Assembly (NCBI RefSeq): GCF_020523625.1
Contig: NZ_JAJAQH010000006.1
Location: forward strand, 1,472,849 to 1,536,848
Reading direction: 5' to 3'
Origin: Methylovorus menthalis
Lineage (GTDB): Bacteria > Pseudomonadota > Gammaproteobacteria > Burkholderiales > Methylophilaceae
Length of the DNA: 64,000 nucleotides
Shown here: positions 53,821-63,950 of the stretch, piece after piece
How positions within the stretch are numbered: the stretch's first letter is position 1
Layout of the letters: each line of letters starts with the position of its first letter
The notes under the pieces: generated by a model
Databases searched by the model: none
Seen by the model: the letters and a program-made list of their open reading frames with translations, nothing else
Told to the model about the DNA's origin: nothing
Translations under genes and position numbers: made by a program

Positions 53821-54684
53821 ATGACCCACGCACTTGCCAAGGAATTCACCTACCAGATCGGCTGGCGCTCACGTGGCCGCCACGCTGGTCGTCACGCCAG
53901 CGTGCAGCGCGGGCTGGGCATGGACTTCGTCGGTCATGCACCACTGATCTCCTACCCAGACCCTCGCCGCATCGACTTGCGCCTGACCTTGCGCGATCCT
54001 GCCGAGCAGGTTTTTGTGCGTATTTTCAACCAGCGCAGTGCCACGCCCATTTATGTGGTGTGCGACCTCTCTGGCTCCATGGGCTTCAGCGGTGAGCACC
54101 ACAAGCTGCAGATTGCCGCTGAGATTACCGCCTCGGCGGCTTATTCGGCCTCGCGGGTCAACGACCCATTCACGTTCATCGGCTTTGACCAGCAGGTGCG
54201 CGAGGACTGGATTTCCCACCCCAGCACCCGGCTGCAAGGCGCTTACCAGATGGCCGAACGCCTGCGCGATTACCAGCCGCCACAAATCGGTGGCGATGGC
54301 CTGGCGCAAGTGGTGCCCTACCTCGCGCGCGAGCGGGCACTGATTTTCCTGGTATCCGACTTTCACATGCCATTGAATGTGCTGGAAGAAGCCCTGGTCG
54401 GCATGCAACGCCATCACGTGGTGCCCATGGTGCTGTGGGATGCAGCGGAGTATCGCAAGCTGCCAGAGTTTGGCGTGACGCACATTACCGACAGTGAAAC
54501 CGGTGAGCGCCGCACGGTATTTTTGCGCGGCGACATGCACGCACGCATACAGGCAGCCTTTGCCGAGCGCCGCGCGGCGCTTAGCGCACTCTTCATGCGC
54601 TACGACCTTCCACCCTTTTTCATGGAAGACGGCTTCAAGCCTGACGCCTTAACCGACTATTTTTACCAGTTTGTGGCTGCTTAA
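53821..54684 (+). CDS. mxaS: DUF58-domain protein (MxaS type)
   Basis: A 287-residue protein of the DUF58/VWA-like type with IYVVCDLSGSMGFSG (the DxSGS metal-ion adhesion site) and a helical C-terminus. It has no signal peptide or helix at the N-terminus. In mxa operons MxaS follows MxaR and is thought to act with it as a metal- or cofactor-loading module for the dehydrogenase. The gene comes 115 bases after mxaR and its TAA overlaps the next ATG (TAATG). Confidence 0.82.
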   Translation: MTHALAKEFTYQIGWRSRGRHAGRHASVQRGLGMDFVGHAPLISYPDPRRIDLRLTLRDPAEQVFVRIFNQRSATPIYVVCDLSGSMGFSGEHHKLQIAAEITASAAYSASRVNDPFTFIGFDQQVREDWISHPSTRLQGAYQMAERLRDYQPPQIGGDGLAQVVPYLARERALIFLVSDFHMPLNVLEEALVGMQRHHVVPMVLWDAAEYRKLPEFGVTHITDSETGERRTVFLRGDMHARIQAAFAERRAALSALFMRYDLPPFFMEDGFKPDALTDYFYQFVAA

Positions 54685-55628
54685 TGATGATCAACTCCCG
54701 GATGCTATCCCTGATATTGGTACTGCTCAGCTTGCATGGCATGCCCGCCGCGCTCGCCGACAACAAACCCAACCCACAAGTCCTGGTGACCGAAATCAAC
54801 CCGGCACGCGACGTCGGCTACCACGTCGGTGATATCCTGCATCGCACCATCATCCTGAAGGCACCCGCCAGCTACAAGCTGCTGGACACCTCACTGCCCC
54901 TCAAGGGCACGGAAAAAAAGTATCGCGGGCAGAATCAGGGCGTGGAAGTCCGCTCGGTAGATATTAGTGAAAAGCAGCAAGGCGCATTCAATATCTACAC
55001 GCTCAAACTGCAATACCAGGTATTTACCAACAATGTGGTGGTGAAGCCGAGCCAGCTGCCTGCCGAATACGTCAAGTTTGGTGGCGAAGGCCGTGTATTT
55101 CAGGTGCGCATACCGTACTGGAGCTTCCGGATTTCTCCGCTGGCGGTATATGGCTCGGTAAAAATTGAGAACGACATGAGCCAGTTACGCGGCCCCTTGT
55201 TGCTGGATAACAGCCAGCAACGCCTGAGATTGTGGATTGCGCTCGGCACGCTGGCATTATCGCTGCTGGGGCTGCTTTATATTCTGGGCAACCGCCGTTG
55301 GCTGCCTCGCATGGGCGGTGAGTTCGCTCGCGCCTATCGCGACATCAAGAAAATCCGCAAACAGAACCTGGGCCTGGAAACCGGCATGACGCGCATGCAC
55401 CATGCCCTGAACCAGAGTAGCGGCGGCAGCGTGTTCAGCGCCGATGAGATCATTGCTCGCAAGCCTGCGTTTGCCAGCATGCGCGATGAGCTGAACCAGT
55501 TCTTCCGTCTGTCGCGCAGCGTGTTTTTTGATGCCACGGCCAAGCATCAGGTGCAGGGTGACCCCCAGCAATGGCTGCAACAGTTTTGCCGCCATTGCCG
55601 CGATTGCGAACGAGGGTTGAACAAGTGA
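54684..55628 (+). CDS. mxaA: MxaA-like periplasmic/membrane protein
   Basis: A 314-residue protein with a signal peptide (to ALA near residue 25), a beta-rich periplasmic domain (GYHVGDILHRTIILKAPASYKLLDTSLPLKG, YWSFRISPLAVYG) and a membrane helix near residues 180-200 (LWIALGTLALSLLGLLYILG) before a cytoplasmic helical part. This layout and the position after MxaS match MxaA, which is required for calcium insertion into methanol dehydrogenase. It is linked to both neighbours by overlapping start/stop codons. Confidence 0.82.
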   Translation: MMINSRMLSLILVLLSLHGMPAALADNKPNPQVLVTEINPARDVGYHVGDILHRTIILKAPASYKLLDTSLPLKGTEKKYRGQNQGVEVRSVDISEKQQGAFNIYTLKLQYQVFTNNVVVKPSQLPAEYVKFGGEGRVFQVRIPYWSFRISPLAVYGSVKIENDMSQLRGPLLLDNSQQRLRLWIALGTLALSLLGLLYILGNRRWLPRMGGEFARAYRDIKKIRKQNLGLETGMTRMHHALNQSSGGSVFSADEIIARKPAFASMRDELNQFFRLSRSVFFDATAKHQVQGDPQQWLQQFCRHCRDCERGLNK

Positions 55629-56605
55629 ATTTCGTCACACCCTGGGTGCTGTTGTTTTTGCCGCTGGCACTGGTGCCGCTGCTACTGGATCGCCAGCACA
55701 GCAAGAGTTATTCGTGGATGCAGCTGATCCCGCGCGATGGCTTGTCAGACTTGCTGGGGCTGTTGCTCAAGATACTGGCGGCCATGGCGCTCATGTTCAT
55801 CATCCTGGGCATCGCCGGACCTGCCACACCTTCCCAGCCGATTGAGCGCACCGGTATCGGCGCCCAGCTGGTGCTCATCATCGACCGCAGTGCGAGTATG
55901 GACGACCCGTTTTCTGGAGCAATTGCCAGCGGACGTGCAGGTGAATCCAAAGCCGCCGCCGCCGAACGCCTGATTACCCGTTTCGTTAACGAACGCAAAA
56001 ACGATATGTTTGGCATGGTGACCTTCAGTAACTCCGCCATGCATGTGCTACCGCTGACGGAGAGCAAGGAAGCCATTCTGGCCGCCATCCGAGCAGCTGG
56101 TGGCTCAGCCCTGTTCCAGACCAATATCGGTAGCGGCCTCACCACCGGCTTAGCCCAATTCGACAAGACGCCCGACTCTGGCTCGCGCGCCATTATCCTG
56201 CTATCGGATGGCGGTGGCCGCATAGGCGCAGCCACGCAGGAGAAAATTCGCGACTGGCTCGACCGCATGCATGTCACGCTGTACTGGATCGTGCTACGCC
56301 AGCCTGGCTCCATCAGTATTTTTGATGAGACTTACAAAACGCCGGATGACAGGCCACCGCCACCCGCGATTGAGTTGAATGATTATTTCAAGACCCTGCG
56401 TTCGGGCTACCAGCCGTATGAAGCGGAAGACCCGCAATCGCTGGCTGCCGCGATACAGGACATCAATCGCAAAGAGAAAAAACCCATCAAGTACATCGAG
56501 CAGATTCCGGGCAAGGACTATGCGCCATGGTGTTATGCCATCGCCGCTTTTTTGATTGCCCTGTTGCTTGCCGTTAAATTTATCGAGGTCAGAACATGGC
56601 ATTGA
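55625..56605 (+). CDS. mxaC: VWA-domain membrane protein (MxaC type)
   Basis: A 326-residue protein starting with GTG at 55625, which overlaps the mxaA stop (GTGA). Membrane helices flank a von Willebrand A domain with the MIDAS motif DRSAS in QLVLIIDRSASMDD near residue 85. The C-terminal helix (WCYAIAAFLIALLLAVKFI) returns to the membrane. MxaC is the second VWA partner of the MoxR ATPase. A longer upstream frame within mxaA is rejected because the membrane segment begins at VNFVTPWVLL. It overlaps mxaK by 10 bases. Confidence 0.85.
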   Translation: MNFVTPWVLLFLPLALVPLLLDRQHSKSYSWMQLIPRDGLSDLLGLLLKILAAMALMFIILGIAGPATPSQPIERTGIGAQLVLIIDRSASMDDPFSGAIASGRAGESKAAAAERLITRFVNERKNDMFGMVTFSNSAMHVLPLTESKEAILAAIRAAGGSALFQTNIGSGLTTGLAQFDKTPDSGSRAIILLSDGGGRIGAATQEKIRDWLDRMHVTLYWIVLRQPGSISIFDETYKTPDDRPPPPAIELNDYFKTLRSGYQPYEAEDPQSLAAAIQDINRKEKKPIKYIEQIPGKDYAPWCYAIAAFLIALLLAVKFIEVRTWH

Positions 56606-57132
56606 GTGCTAAAAAATGGACGCTGATCCTGGGCATCGCCGCAATCGCCAGCGCAGGTGTGGCTGCGAGCGAAGCTTACCGAATCAAGCAAATCGCAGCG
56701 TTTAATGCGGCCATCGGCAAAGGCGATCCGCCACAAACCGACAAGCAATCATACGAAGCCAAATTTGCCGTCGCCTACTGGCAAGCCAAGAACGGCAGGT
56801 TACAGGAAGCCACCTTGTTGTTCAGCCAGCTCAATGACCAGGGCACGGATACACAGCGCTCAGCGGTGCAATTCAATATGGGCAATATATTCTTCCTGCG
56901 TGGGCTCGCCATCAACGGCACCAACATGACCGTGCGCGACCAGACCGAATATCTGCTGACTCAGGCCAAAACCGCCTATCAGCAATCCTTGCGGCTGGAT
57001 AACCACTTCTGGGATGCCCGCCATAATCTGGACCGCGTGCTCACCATGCTGCCAGCGCACCCGACGCCAGGTGTTGGCGATTCTGATTCGCCCGGTCTGA
57101 TCATGGGCAATATTCCGGTTGGGCTACCTTGA
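56596..57132 (+). CDS. mxaK: MxaK-like membrane-anchored protein
   Basis: A 178-residue protein with one N-terminal helix (WTLILGIAAIASAGVAA) and a TPR-like helical periplasmic part (KFAVAYWQAKNGRLQEATLLFSQL, AVQFNMGNIFFLRGLAI, NHFWDARHNLDRVL). This corresponds to MxaK, a small factor in the mxa operon with no known enzymatic activity. It overlaps the genes on both sides, by 10 bases with mxaC and within a few bases of mxaL. Confidence 0.8.
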   Translation: MALSAKKWTLILGIAAIASAGVAASEAYRIKQIAAFNAAIGKGDPPQTDKQSYEAKFAVAYWQAKNGRLQEATLLFSQLNDQGTDTQRSAVQFNMGNIFFLRGLAINGTNMTVRDQTEYLLTQAKTAYQQSLRLDNHFWDARHNLDRVLTMLPAHPTPGVGDSDSPGLIMGNIPVGLP

Positions 57133-57134
57133 TC

Positions 57135-58160
57135 ATGTGGCGCACTGAGCTGCTTAAACGCTTTGGGTATTACCTCTGGCACCGCCGCGATGCCGCCATG
57201 CTGGCAATGGCGTTTGTGCTCGTGCTGGCAGCGGCATTCAAACCCACGGTGCCTATCCCTCGCAATATCTACAGCTATGTGTTTGTGGTGGATATCAGCC
57301 AGAGCATGAACGTGAAAGGCATGTACTGGCATGGGCAGGAGGTTTCGCGCCTCGATTACACCAAGAATATGCTGCATGACATTATTGGCCGCCTGCCCTG
57401 CGGCAGCCGGGTCAGCATCTCGCTGTTTGCGGGGGTCAGTGTGGCCGCGCTTTATACACCGATTGAGGTTTGTGCCAACTACTCGGCTATCCAGGACACC
57501 ATCGACCATATGGAATGGCGCATGGCCTGGTCCGGCAATAGTCGACTGCGTGATAGCACAGAGTCACTGAGCCGTTTGTTGCGCGCCCTGCCTGAAGCTT
57601 CGCAAGTGGTGTTTTTTACCGATGGCGAAGAAGCTCCCAAGCTGCATGCCTTCAACACGCGCGATCTGAGTACCTTTCAGGGCGGCGGCTGGTTGATGGT
57701 GGGGATCGGCAGTATGGACCCGCACCCCATCCCAAAAATGGATGAATCCAACAAGGTCATTGGCTACTGGTCAGCAGAGAATTTCACCATGCAACCGGGG
57801 ATCGCCCAGATTTCGCAACAGAATTTTGGTAACCGCGATGACAATGTGGCCCCGTCAGAAAATGACCGTTACGCTTCCCGCCTGGACGAGGAATACCTGC
57901 AGCAGCTTTCCAAGGAAATCCACGCCACCTACATCCGCGGCGATAGCCTGCAAGCGGTGCGTAGCGCCATGAGCGAACTCAAGCCTTCCCGCCGTGATTT
58001 TTCGCCCATGCAGATCGACTGGATACTCGCCTCGTTGGCTGCGCTCGCCATTATTGGTGCCTACACCCCGCAACGGCTGGTGCATCTATTCAAGCGGCTG
58101 CGCTCAGCCAGAGCCGAACGTCGTCAGCGCGGCGCGGGCTCGACAGGTGTCCGCTCGTAA
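57135..58160 (+). CDS. mxaL: VWA-domain membrane protein (MxaL type)
   Basis: A 341-residue protein with an N-terminal helix (AAMLAMAFVLVLAAAF), a VWA domain with MIDAS DISQSMNV near residue 52, and a C-terminal helix (LASLAALAIIGAYTPQRL). A TTG at 57129 is also possible, but the ATG at 57135 is more likely. MxaL is the third member of the MoxR-linked VWA set. Its 3' end overlaps the convergent ygfX-like gene by 37 bases. mxaD, mxaE, mxaH and mxaB do not follow. Confidence 0.83.
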   Translation: MWRTELLKRFGYYLWHRRDAAMLAMAFVLVLAAAFKPTVPIPRNIYSYVFVVDISQSMNVKGMYWHGQEVSRLDYTKNMLHDIIGRLPCGSRVSISLFAGVSVAALYTPIEVCANYSAIQDTIDHMEWRMAWSGNSRLRDSTESLSRLLRALPEASQVVFFTDGEEAPKLHAFNTRDLSTFQGGGWLMVGIGSMDPHPIPKMDESNKVIGYWSAENFTMQPGIAQISQQNFGNRDDNVAPSENDRYASRLDEEYLQQLSKEIHATYIRGDSLQAVRSAMSELKPSRRDFSPMQIDWILASLAALAIIGAYTPQRLVHLFKRLRSARAERRQRGAGSTGVRS

Positions 58161-58591
58161 GCCCAGCGCAATTGCACGCGTAAACGGCGCAGGGCTTCAG
58201 ACTCTGCGCTATCAGCAAGCAAAACAACCACCTGCGGCCAACGCTGGCCTTCACAGCGAAAACGGATCACGCTGAGCGCACTGGTTACCGTGCTATCCGG
58301 CAATATTACGATTTGCAGCGCTTCATCGTTCAGGCGCCACGCCTGCCAACCATGTTCTACTGACCAGCGCAAACCAACCCAGGCTTCCGGCACAGATCGC
58401 CAGGCTTGACGACGCAGGTGCCACACGCTTGCGACTACGATACCCACGCCTCCCACCAGCTTCATCCACCACACTACAGGCACGATCAACAATAGAAGTA
58501 GCGCACTGCTGCAGGCCGCCATGAGGATGGCCGCGAGCCGGGGCGATGGACGAAGGTCGACTTGCAGGGGCTTCACGCTATAATGTCCCAT
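58124..58591 (-). CDS. ygfX: YgfX-like membrane protein
   Basis: A 155-residue protein with two N-terminal membrane helices (LAAILMAACSSALLLLLIVPVVWW and LVGGVGIVVASVWHL) and a cytoplasmic tail containing SALSVIRFRCEGQRWPQVVVLLAD and LRRLRVQLRWA. The size, topology and position directly divergent from ygfZ fit the YgfX (CptA) family, which in enterobacteria is linked to the flavinator SdhE and cell-division effects. The match is by layout and short motifs, so moderate confidence. The gene overlaps the 3' end of mxaL tail-to-tail. Confidence 0.65.
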   Translation of the reverse strand: MGHYSVKPLQVDLRPSPRLAAILMAACSSALLLLLIVPVVWWMKLVGGVGIVVASVWHLRRQAWRSVPEAWVGLRWSVEHGWQAWRLNDEALQIVILPDSTVTSALSVIRFRCEGQRWPQVVVLLADSAESEALRRLRVQLRWAYERTPVEPAPR

Positions 58592-58614
58592 TCGATTATT
58601 GATGGCTTACTATC

Positions 58615-59652
58615 ATGACGCAATGGCAAGAATTCTTACAGTCCCGCGGCGCCTCCGTCGTCGATGGTCGCATACATGACTTCGGTGCCCCGGCCAAAGA
58701 GCTGGCCGCCACCCGCCACGATCATGTCATGGCCGATCTCTCACATCTGGGTTTGCTGCAGGTGGATGGTGAAGATGCCGTCACATTTCTGCAGGGCCAG
58801 CTCACCAATGATATCAACCTGCTGAACGGAAGCACCAGCCACTATGCAGGCTATTGCACGGCAAAAGGCCGTCTGCTTGCCTTGTTTCTCGTCTTTGCCC
58901 ATGAAGGCCATATCCACCTGCAATTAAATGGCAGCTTGCTGGAGCCCATACTCAAGCGTCTGAAGATGTACGTGCTGCGCTCCAAGGTTGTGATTCAGGA
59001 TGTCTCAACCAATATCGTGCGCATCGGCGTCGCAGGCAGCAATAGCGAGGCCATTCTGGGGGCCATGTTTGAGTTTGTGCCAAAAGAAATCCACGGCATC
59101 AGCACGCAGGAAAACGCCACCCTGATCCGCTTGCCTGGCACGCTACCCCGCTTTGAGATTTTCACCGCACAGGATAATGCGCAGGAACTGTGGCAGGAAC
59201 TGGAACAGCACTTCGACCCGGTAGGCCAGACCGGTTGGGACTGGCTGGAAATCGAAGCAGGCATTCCCGAGATATACCCGGCGACACAGGAAGCCTTTGT
59301 ACCGCAGATGGTGAATCTGGATGCGCTGGGCGGCATTAACTTCAAGAAAGGCTGCTATACCGGCCAAGAAATCGTCGCCCGTACTCATTATCTGGGCAAG
59401 GTAAAGCGCCGGTCGCTGATTGGTAGCCTGCCGGCGGCGGATCAGATTCCCGCGCCAGGCGATGAAGTGTTTGTCGGGGAAGGTGAAGCCGCCGTCGGCC
59501 AAGTGGTCCGTAGCAGCGGTATTGCCGGAACAGAGGGCCGAGTGCTGGTGGAACTGCGTCAGGAAGCTAGCGAGGGTAAAACCGTGAGCTGGCATCAACA
59601 GCCGATCACCTGGTTGCCTATGCCTTACCCTTTCCCCCCAGACAGAAAATAA
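58615..59652 (+). CDS. ygfZ: YgfZ/GcvT-domain folate-binding protein
   Basis: A 345-residue folate-binding protein. The diagnostic KGCYTGQEIVARTHY motif is at about residues 245-259 with the family Cys247, and the N-terminal half has GLLQVDGEDAVTFLQGQLTNDI. YgfZ supports assembly or repair of [4Fe-4S] enzymes such as the tRNA-modifying MiaB. The ATG is 24 bases from the divergent ygfX-like gene, a pairing seen in other beta-proteobacteria. A very strong terminator follows. Confidence 0.95.
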   Translation: MTQWQEFLQSRGASVVDGRIHDFGAPAKELAATRHDHVMADLSHLGLLQVDGEDAVTFLQGQLTNDINLLNGSTSHYAGYCTAKGRLLALFLVFAHEGHIHLQLNGSLLEPILKRLKMYVLRSKVVIQDVSTNIVRIGVAGSNSEAILGAMFEFVPKEIHGISTQENATLIRLPGTLPRFEIFTAQDNAQELWQELEQHFDPVGQTGWDWLEIEAGIPEIYPATQEAFVPQMVNLDALGGINFKKGCYTGQEIVARTHYLGKVKRRSLIGSLPAADQIPAPGDEVFVGEGEAAVGQVVRSSGIAGTEGRVLVELRQEASEGKTVSWHQQPITWLPMPYPFPPDRK

Positions 59653-59654
59653 GG

Positions 59655-59695
59655 CAGAATAAAGAAGCCCGCGGTTAGCGGGCTTCTTTATTCTG
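59655..59695. terminator. Bidirectional terminator between ygfZ and the diguanylate cyclase gene
   Basis: A perfect 18-bp stem (CAGAATAAAGAAGCCCGC with its complement) around a GGTTA loop, between two convergent genes; the A/T-rich lower stem works for both strands. Confidence 0.93.
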
Positions 59696-59729
59696 GATGA
59701 TGCTTGCGTCAAGCATCTAGCAAGACGGT

Positions 59730-61193
59730 TCAGCCATTTTTGAAATTACTGAAAATCACTTGATTACGGCCCAGCGCCTTGGCCTGATACATGGCGTAGT
59801 CCGCCCGTTCAAGTACCTGCTCGATGCGTTCGCCATTCTGTACCATGGCAACGCCCAGGCTGGCGGTAAGGTGTATCGGTAGATCCTTGTGGGCCACGGG
59901 GCGGGTTTCGAGTGTCTCACGTATCTTCTCTGCCAGAAGGCGGGCATTCCGCTCATTGCAATCCTTGAGCAGGATGAGGAACTCTTCTCCGCCCCAGCGG
60001 CAGACAAAGTCCACTGATCGCAAGCAGGAGCTAATAATCAGCGCAACTTCGGTCAGCACATGGTCACCGGCGAAATGGCCATGGCGATCATTAATCTGCT
60101 TGAAGTGATCAATATCGAGCAGGATCACCGCCAGGTCTTTGCCGTAGCGTATGCGCTCCTGCATGATGACATCAATAATGATCTCGAAAGCCTTGCGGTT
60201 AGGCAAGCGCGTCAGCGAGTCCGTGGTCGCCATGGTTTCAATCTGGGTCTGATAGCGTTTCAGCGCGAGGTTGGTGAGATACACCGTCAGGGCCGTTAAC
60301 AACAGAGACACGCCAAGATTGAGATACAAGGTATTGCGAATAACTTGCGTGGCTTCGCTCTCATTTTTTTCTACGATGAGATACCACTTGAGCTCGGGAA
60401 TATAGCGGGTATTGATCAGGCGATCACTGCCCTTGTAGCGGTACTCAAATGAGCCAGTCTCTTGCGAAGTAATTTGTGGCAACAGTGCATGCAACTCGGG
60501 CAATTCGCGCACATGGCTACCGGAGATATGCTGCTTGCTGCCAGACAGCATGACGGTACCTTCTGAGGTGATGAAATACACCGAGCGACGGAATTTTTCC
60601 TGGTAACCGTCAATCAGGGCTTTGACCGAATCCACCGTCAGGCCAACACCCACCACGCCAATATAGTTTTTCGCATAATCGTAAACACGGTAATTCACGA
60701 AAATCGTCAGTGCATCCTGATGCGCAAGGTCTTTGTCTACATTGATTTCATAGGGCTGATTGAGATCACGCACGCGGAAATACCATAAATCACGTGGCTC
60801 GTTCTCCTGCACTTTTTTCAGAACACCGTTACCGTAATAGTATTGCCGGGTTTTTTCTGACACGAAAAAGCTGATGAACGTACCGTAGGTACTCTGGATT
60901 TCCTGCAGATATTTGCTGATGGACTCCACGCGGCGCTCGCCATCCAGCACCCAGTCGCGCAGGAAGGTATCCGATGCCATCATGGATGAAATAAAGACTG
61001 GCCTGACCAGATCGCGCTGAATCTCGGAATAGACATTGTCCGCCGTGAGCGGCAACTCGTTATCGCTGATGGCACGGTGAATAGAGGATTTGGACACGGA
61101 ATAGCTCATCAGCGAAATGCTGATGCCGCCCATCGCCAAGACAAGCGTCAATAAAAAAATGAGCTTGTGTCTATTCATGATGAATTTACCCAT
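59730..61193 (-). CDS. Membrane diguanylate cyclase with dCache-type sensor
   Basis: A 487-residue protein: N-terminal helix (KLIFLLTLVLAMGGISISLM), a periplasmic dCache-like sensor to about residue 285, a second helix (LYLNLGVSLLLTALTVYLT), and a GGDEF domain. The active-site motif is GGEEF (401-405) and the inhibitory I-site RSVD is at 392-395, five residues ahead, so it should make c-di-GMP with feedback. Its ligand is unknown. It follows ftsB on the same strand by 12 bases. An ATG at 61178 is an alternative start. Confidence 0.93.
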   Translation of the reverse strand: MGKFIMNRHKLIFLLTLVLAMGGISISLMSYSVSKSSIHRAISDNELPLTADNVYSEIQRDLVRPVFISSMMASDTFLRDWVLDGERRVESISKYLQEIQSTYGTFISFFVSEKTRQYYYGNGVLKKVQENEPRDLWYFRVRDLNQPYEINVDKDLAHQDALTIFVNYRVYDYAKNYIGVVGVGLTVDSVKALIDGYQEKFRRSVYFITSEGTVMLSGSKQHISGSHVRELPELHALLPQITSQETGSFEYRYKGSDRLINTRYIPELKWYLIVEKNESEATQVIRNTLYLNLGVSLLLTALTVYLTNLALKRYQTQIETMATTDSLTRLPNRKAFEIIIDVIMQERIRYGKDLAVILLDIDHFKQINDRHGHFAGDHVLTEVALIISSCLRSVDFVCRWGGEEFLILLKDCNERNARLLAEKIRETLETRPVAHKDLPIHLTASLGVAMVQNGERIEQVLERADYAMYQAKALGRNQVIFSNFKNG

Positions 61194-61205
61194 GAAGTCG
61201 AACTC

Positions 61206-61511
61206 TTATTTTTGTGGTGCAGTGGCTGGCGCAGGCGGCGTTTTATCAATCACCTGATAAAACACTTCATCCTGCTTGATCATCCCCAGCTCACTACGGG
61301 CGCGCTCTTCAATGGCAGCAAAGCCCTGTTTCAGATCACGCACTTCTGCGTCCAGTGTATCATTTCGCGCTTTCAACTGAGCGTTCTTGTCTTTCTGCTC
61401 ACTGATTTGCCGGTTCAAGTCCCACACCCGCAACCAGCTGCCTTTGCCCAGCCACAGGGGATACTGCAGCGTCGCAATCAGTATGACAAAAATAAGGGTT
61501 AAAAATCGCAT
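61206..61511 (-). CDS. ftsB: Cell division protein FtsB
   Basis: A 101-residue bitopic protein of the FtsQBL divisome complex: short cytoplasmic N-terminus, membrane helix ([20 protein letters not shown]), then a coiled coil ([29 protein letters not shown]) and a C-terminal periplasmic tail with [18 protein letters not shown]. Its place downstream of eno is conserved through beta- and gamma-proteobacteria. Confidence 0.95.
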   Translation of the reverse strand: MRFLTLIFVILIATLQYPLWLGKGSWLRVWDLNRQISEQKDKNAQLKARNDTLDAEVRDLKQGFAAIEERARSELGMIKQDEVFYQVIDKTPPAPATAPQK

Positions 61512-61530
61512 GGATACGTTTTAAATAACA

Positions 61531-61559
61531 ATGCGCAGTCTGCCAGGCAAACTGCGCAT
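61531..61559 (-). terminator. Hairpin between eno and ftsB
   Basis: ATGCGCAGT (61531-61539) and ACTGCGCAT (61551-61559) form a perfect 9-bp stem. On the minus strand it is followed by TGTTATTT, so it may be a partial terminator or a processing site between eno and ftsB. Confidence 0.5.
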
Positions 61560-61581
61560 GTTGATTTAATCCGGCAAGTGC

Positions 61582-62943
<1,362 letters not shown>

Positions 62944-63007
62944 TTAGGGTATGACGTATGGGAATTCCGGTACTGCCTGCGGACCTCTCCGCCCCGGCAG
63001 TCCACTG

Positions 63008-63847
63008 CTATAAAGTATGCTCGATAAACCCGGCTTTTTTAACCACCCGGTCCAAGTCGACCAGCACCTGTAGCAAGTCTTTCATCTTGGGCAATGGCCA
63101 GGCATTCGGGCCATCGGACAGCGCCTTGCTTGGGTCTGGATGGGTTTCCATGAACAGACCGGCAATCCCACTGGCCACGGCCGCACGGGCCAGAACAGGC
63201 ACAAACTCGCGCTGGCCACCGCTCTTGTCGCCCTGACCACCGGGCTGCTGCACCGAGTGGGTGGCATCAAACACCACCGGGCATTGTGTCTCGCGCATGA
63301 TAGCAAGTCCGCGCATATCCGACACCAGCGTGTTGTACCCAAACGAAGCACCGCGCTCGCAAACCATGATGGTATCTGCGCCGCCGTTGGCTTCCTTGGC
63401 TTTTTGCACGACCTGCTTCATGTCGCCTGGCGCCAGGAACTGGCCTTTCTTGATATTCACCGGCTTGCCGCAAGTGGCAACCGCGGTAATGAAATCCGTC
63501 TGACGGCAGAGGAATGCGGGCGTCTGTAATACATCAACCACCGCAGCCACATGCGGCACCTGCTCCTCGGTATGCACATCGGTCAGAATAGGCACGCCTA
63601 TCTGCGCACGCACATCGTCCAGGATACGCAAGCCTTCTTCCATGCCAAAGCCGCGAAACGTCTTGGTCGAGCTGCGGTTGGCCTTGTCGTAGGACGATTT
63701 GTAGATAAACGGAATCCCGATCGCCGCGGCGATTTCCTTGAGCTGGCCAGCGGTATCAATCGCCATTTGCTTGGACTCAATGACACATGGGCCAGCGATC
63801 AGAAAAATCGGATGCTCGATACCAACATCAAAACCACATAATTTCAT
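63008..63847 (-). CDS. kdsA: 2-dehydro-3-deoxyphosphooctonate aldolase (KDO-8-P synthase)
   Basis: A 279-residue TIM-barrel enzyme that condenses PEP and arabinose-5-phosphate to KDO-8-phosphate for lipid A core. Signature segments are [62 protein letters not shown] and [12 protein letters not shown]. It shows that the organism builds a standard LPS inner core. It lies between pyrG (103-base gap) and eno. Confidence 0.97.
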   Translation of the reverse strand: MKLCGFDVGIEHPIFLIAGPCVIESKQMAIDTAGQLKEIAAAIGIPFIYKSSYDKANRSSTKTFRGFGMEEGLRILDDVRAQIGVPILTDVHTEEQVPHVAAVVDVLQTPAFLCRQTDFITAVATCGKPVNIKKGQFLAPGDMKQVVQKAKEANGGADTIMVCERGASFGYNTLVSDMRGLAIMRETQCPVVFDATHSVQQPGGQGDKSGGQREFVPVLARAAVASGIAGLFMETHPDPSKALSDGPNAWPLPKMKDLLQVLVDLDRVVKKAGFIEHTL

Positions 63848-63950
63848 ACATTTACGCCTTTAATAATTGCCCATGCTCACCAGAGCAGATCCCCCATCAT
63901 GCAGTCTGCGATGGAAGACTCAGGGGAGACATGCTCCCCTTTAAACCAGC

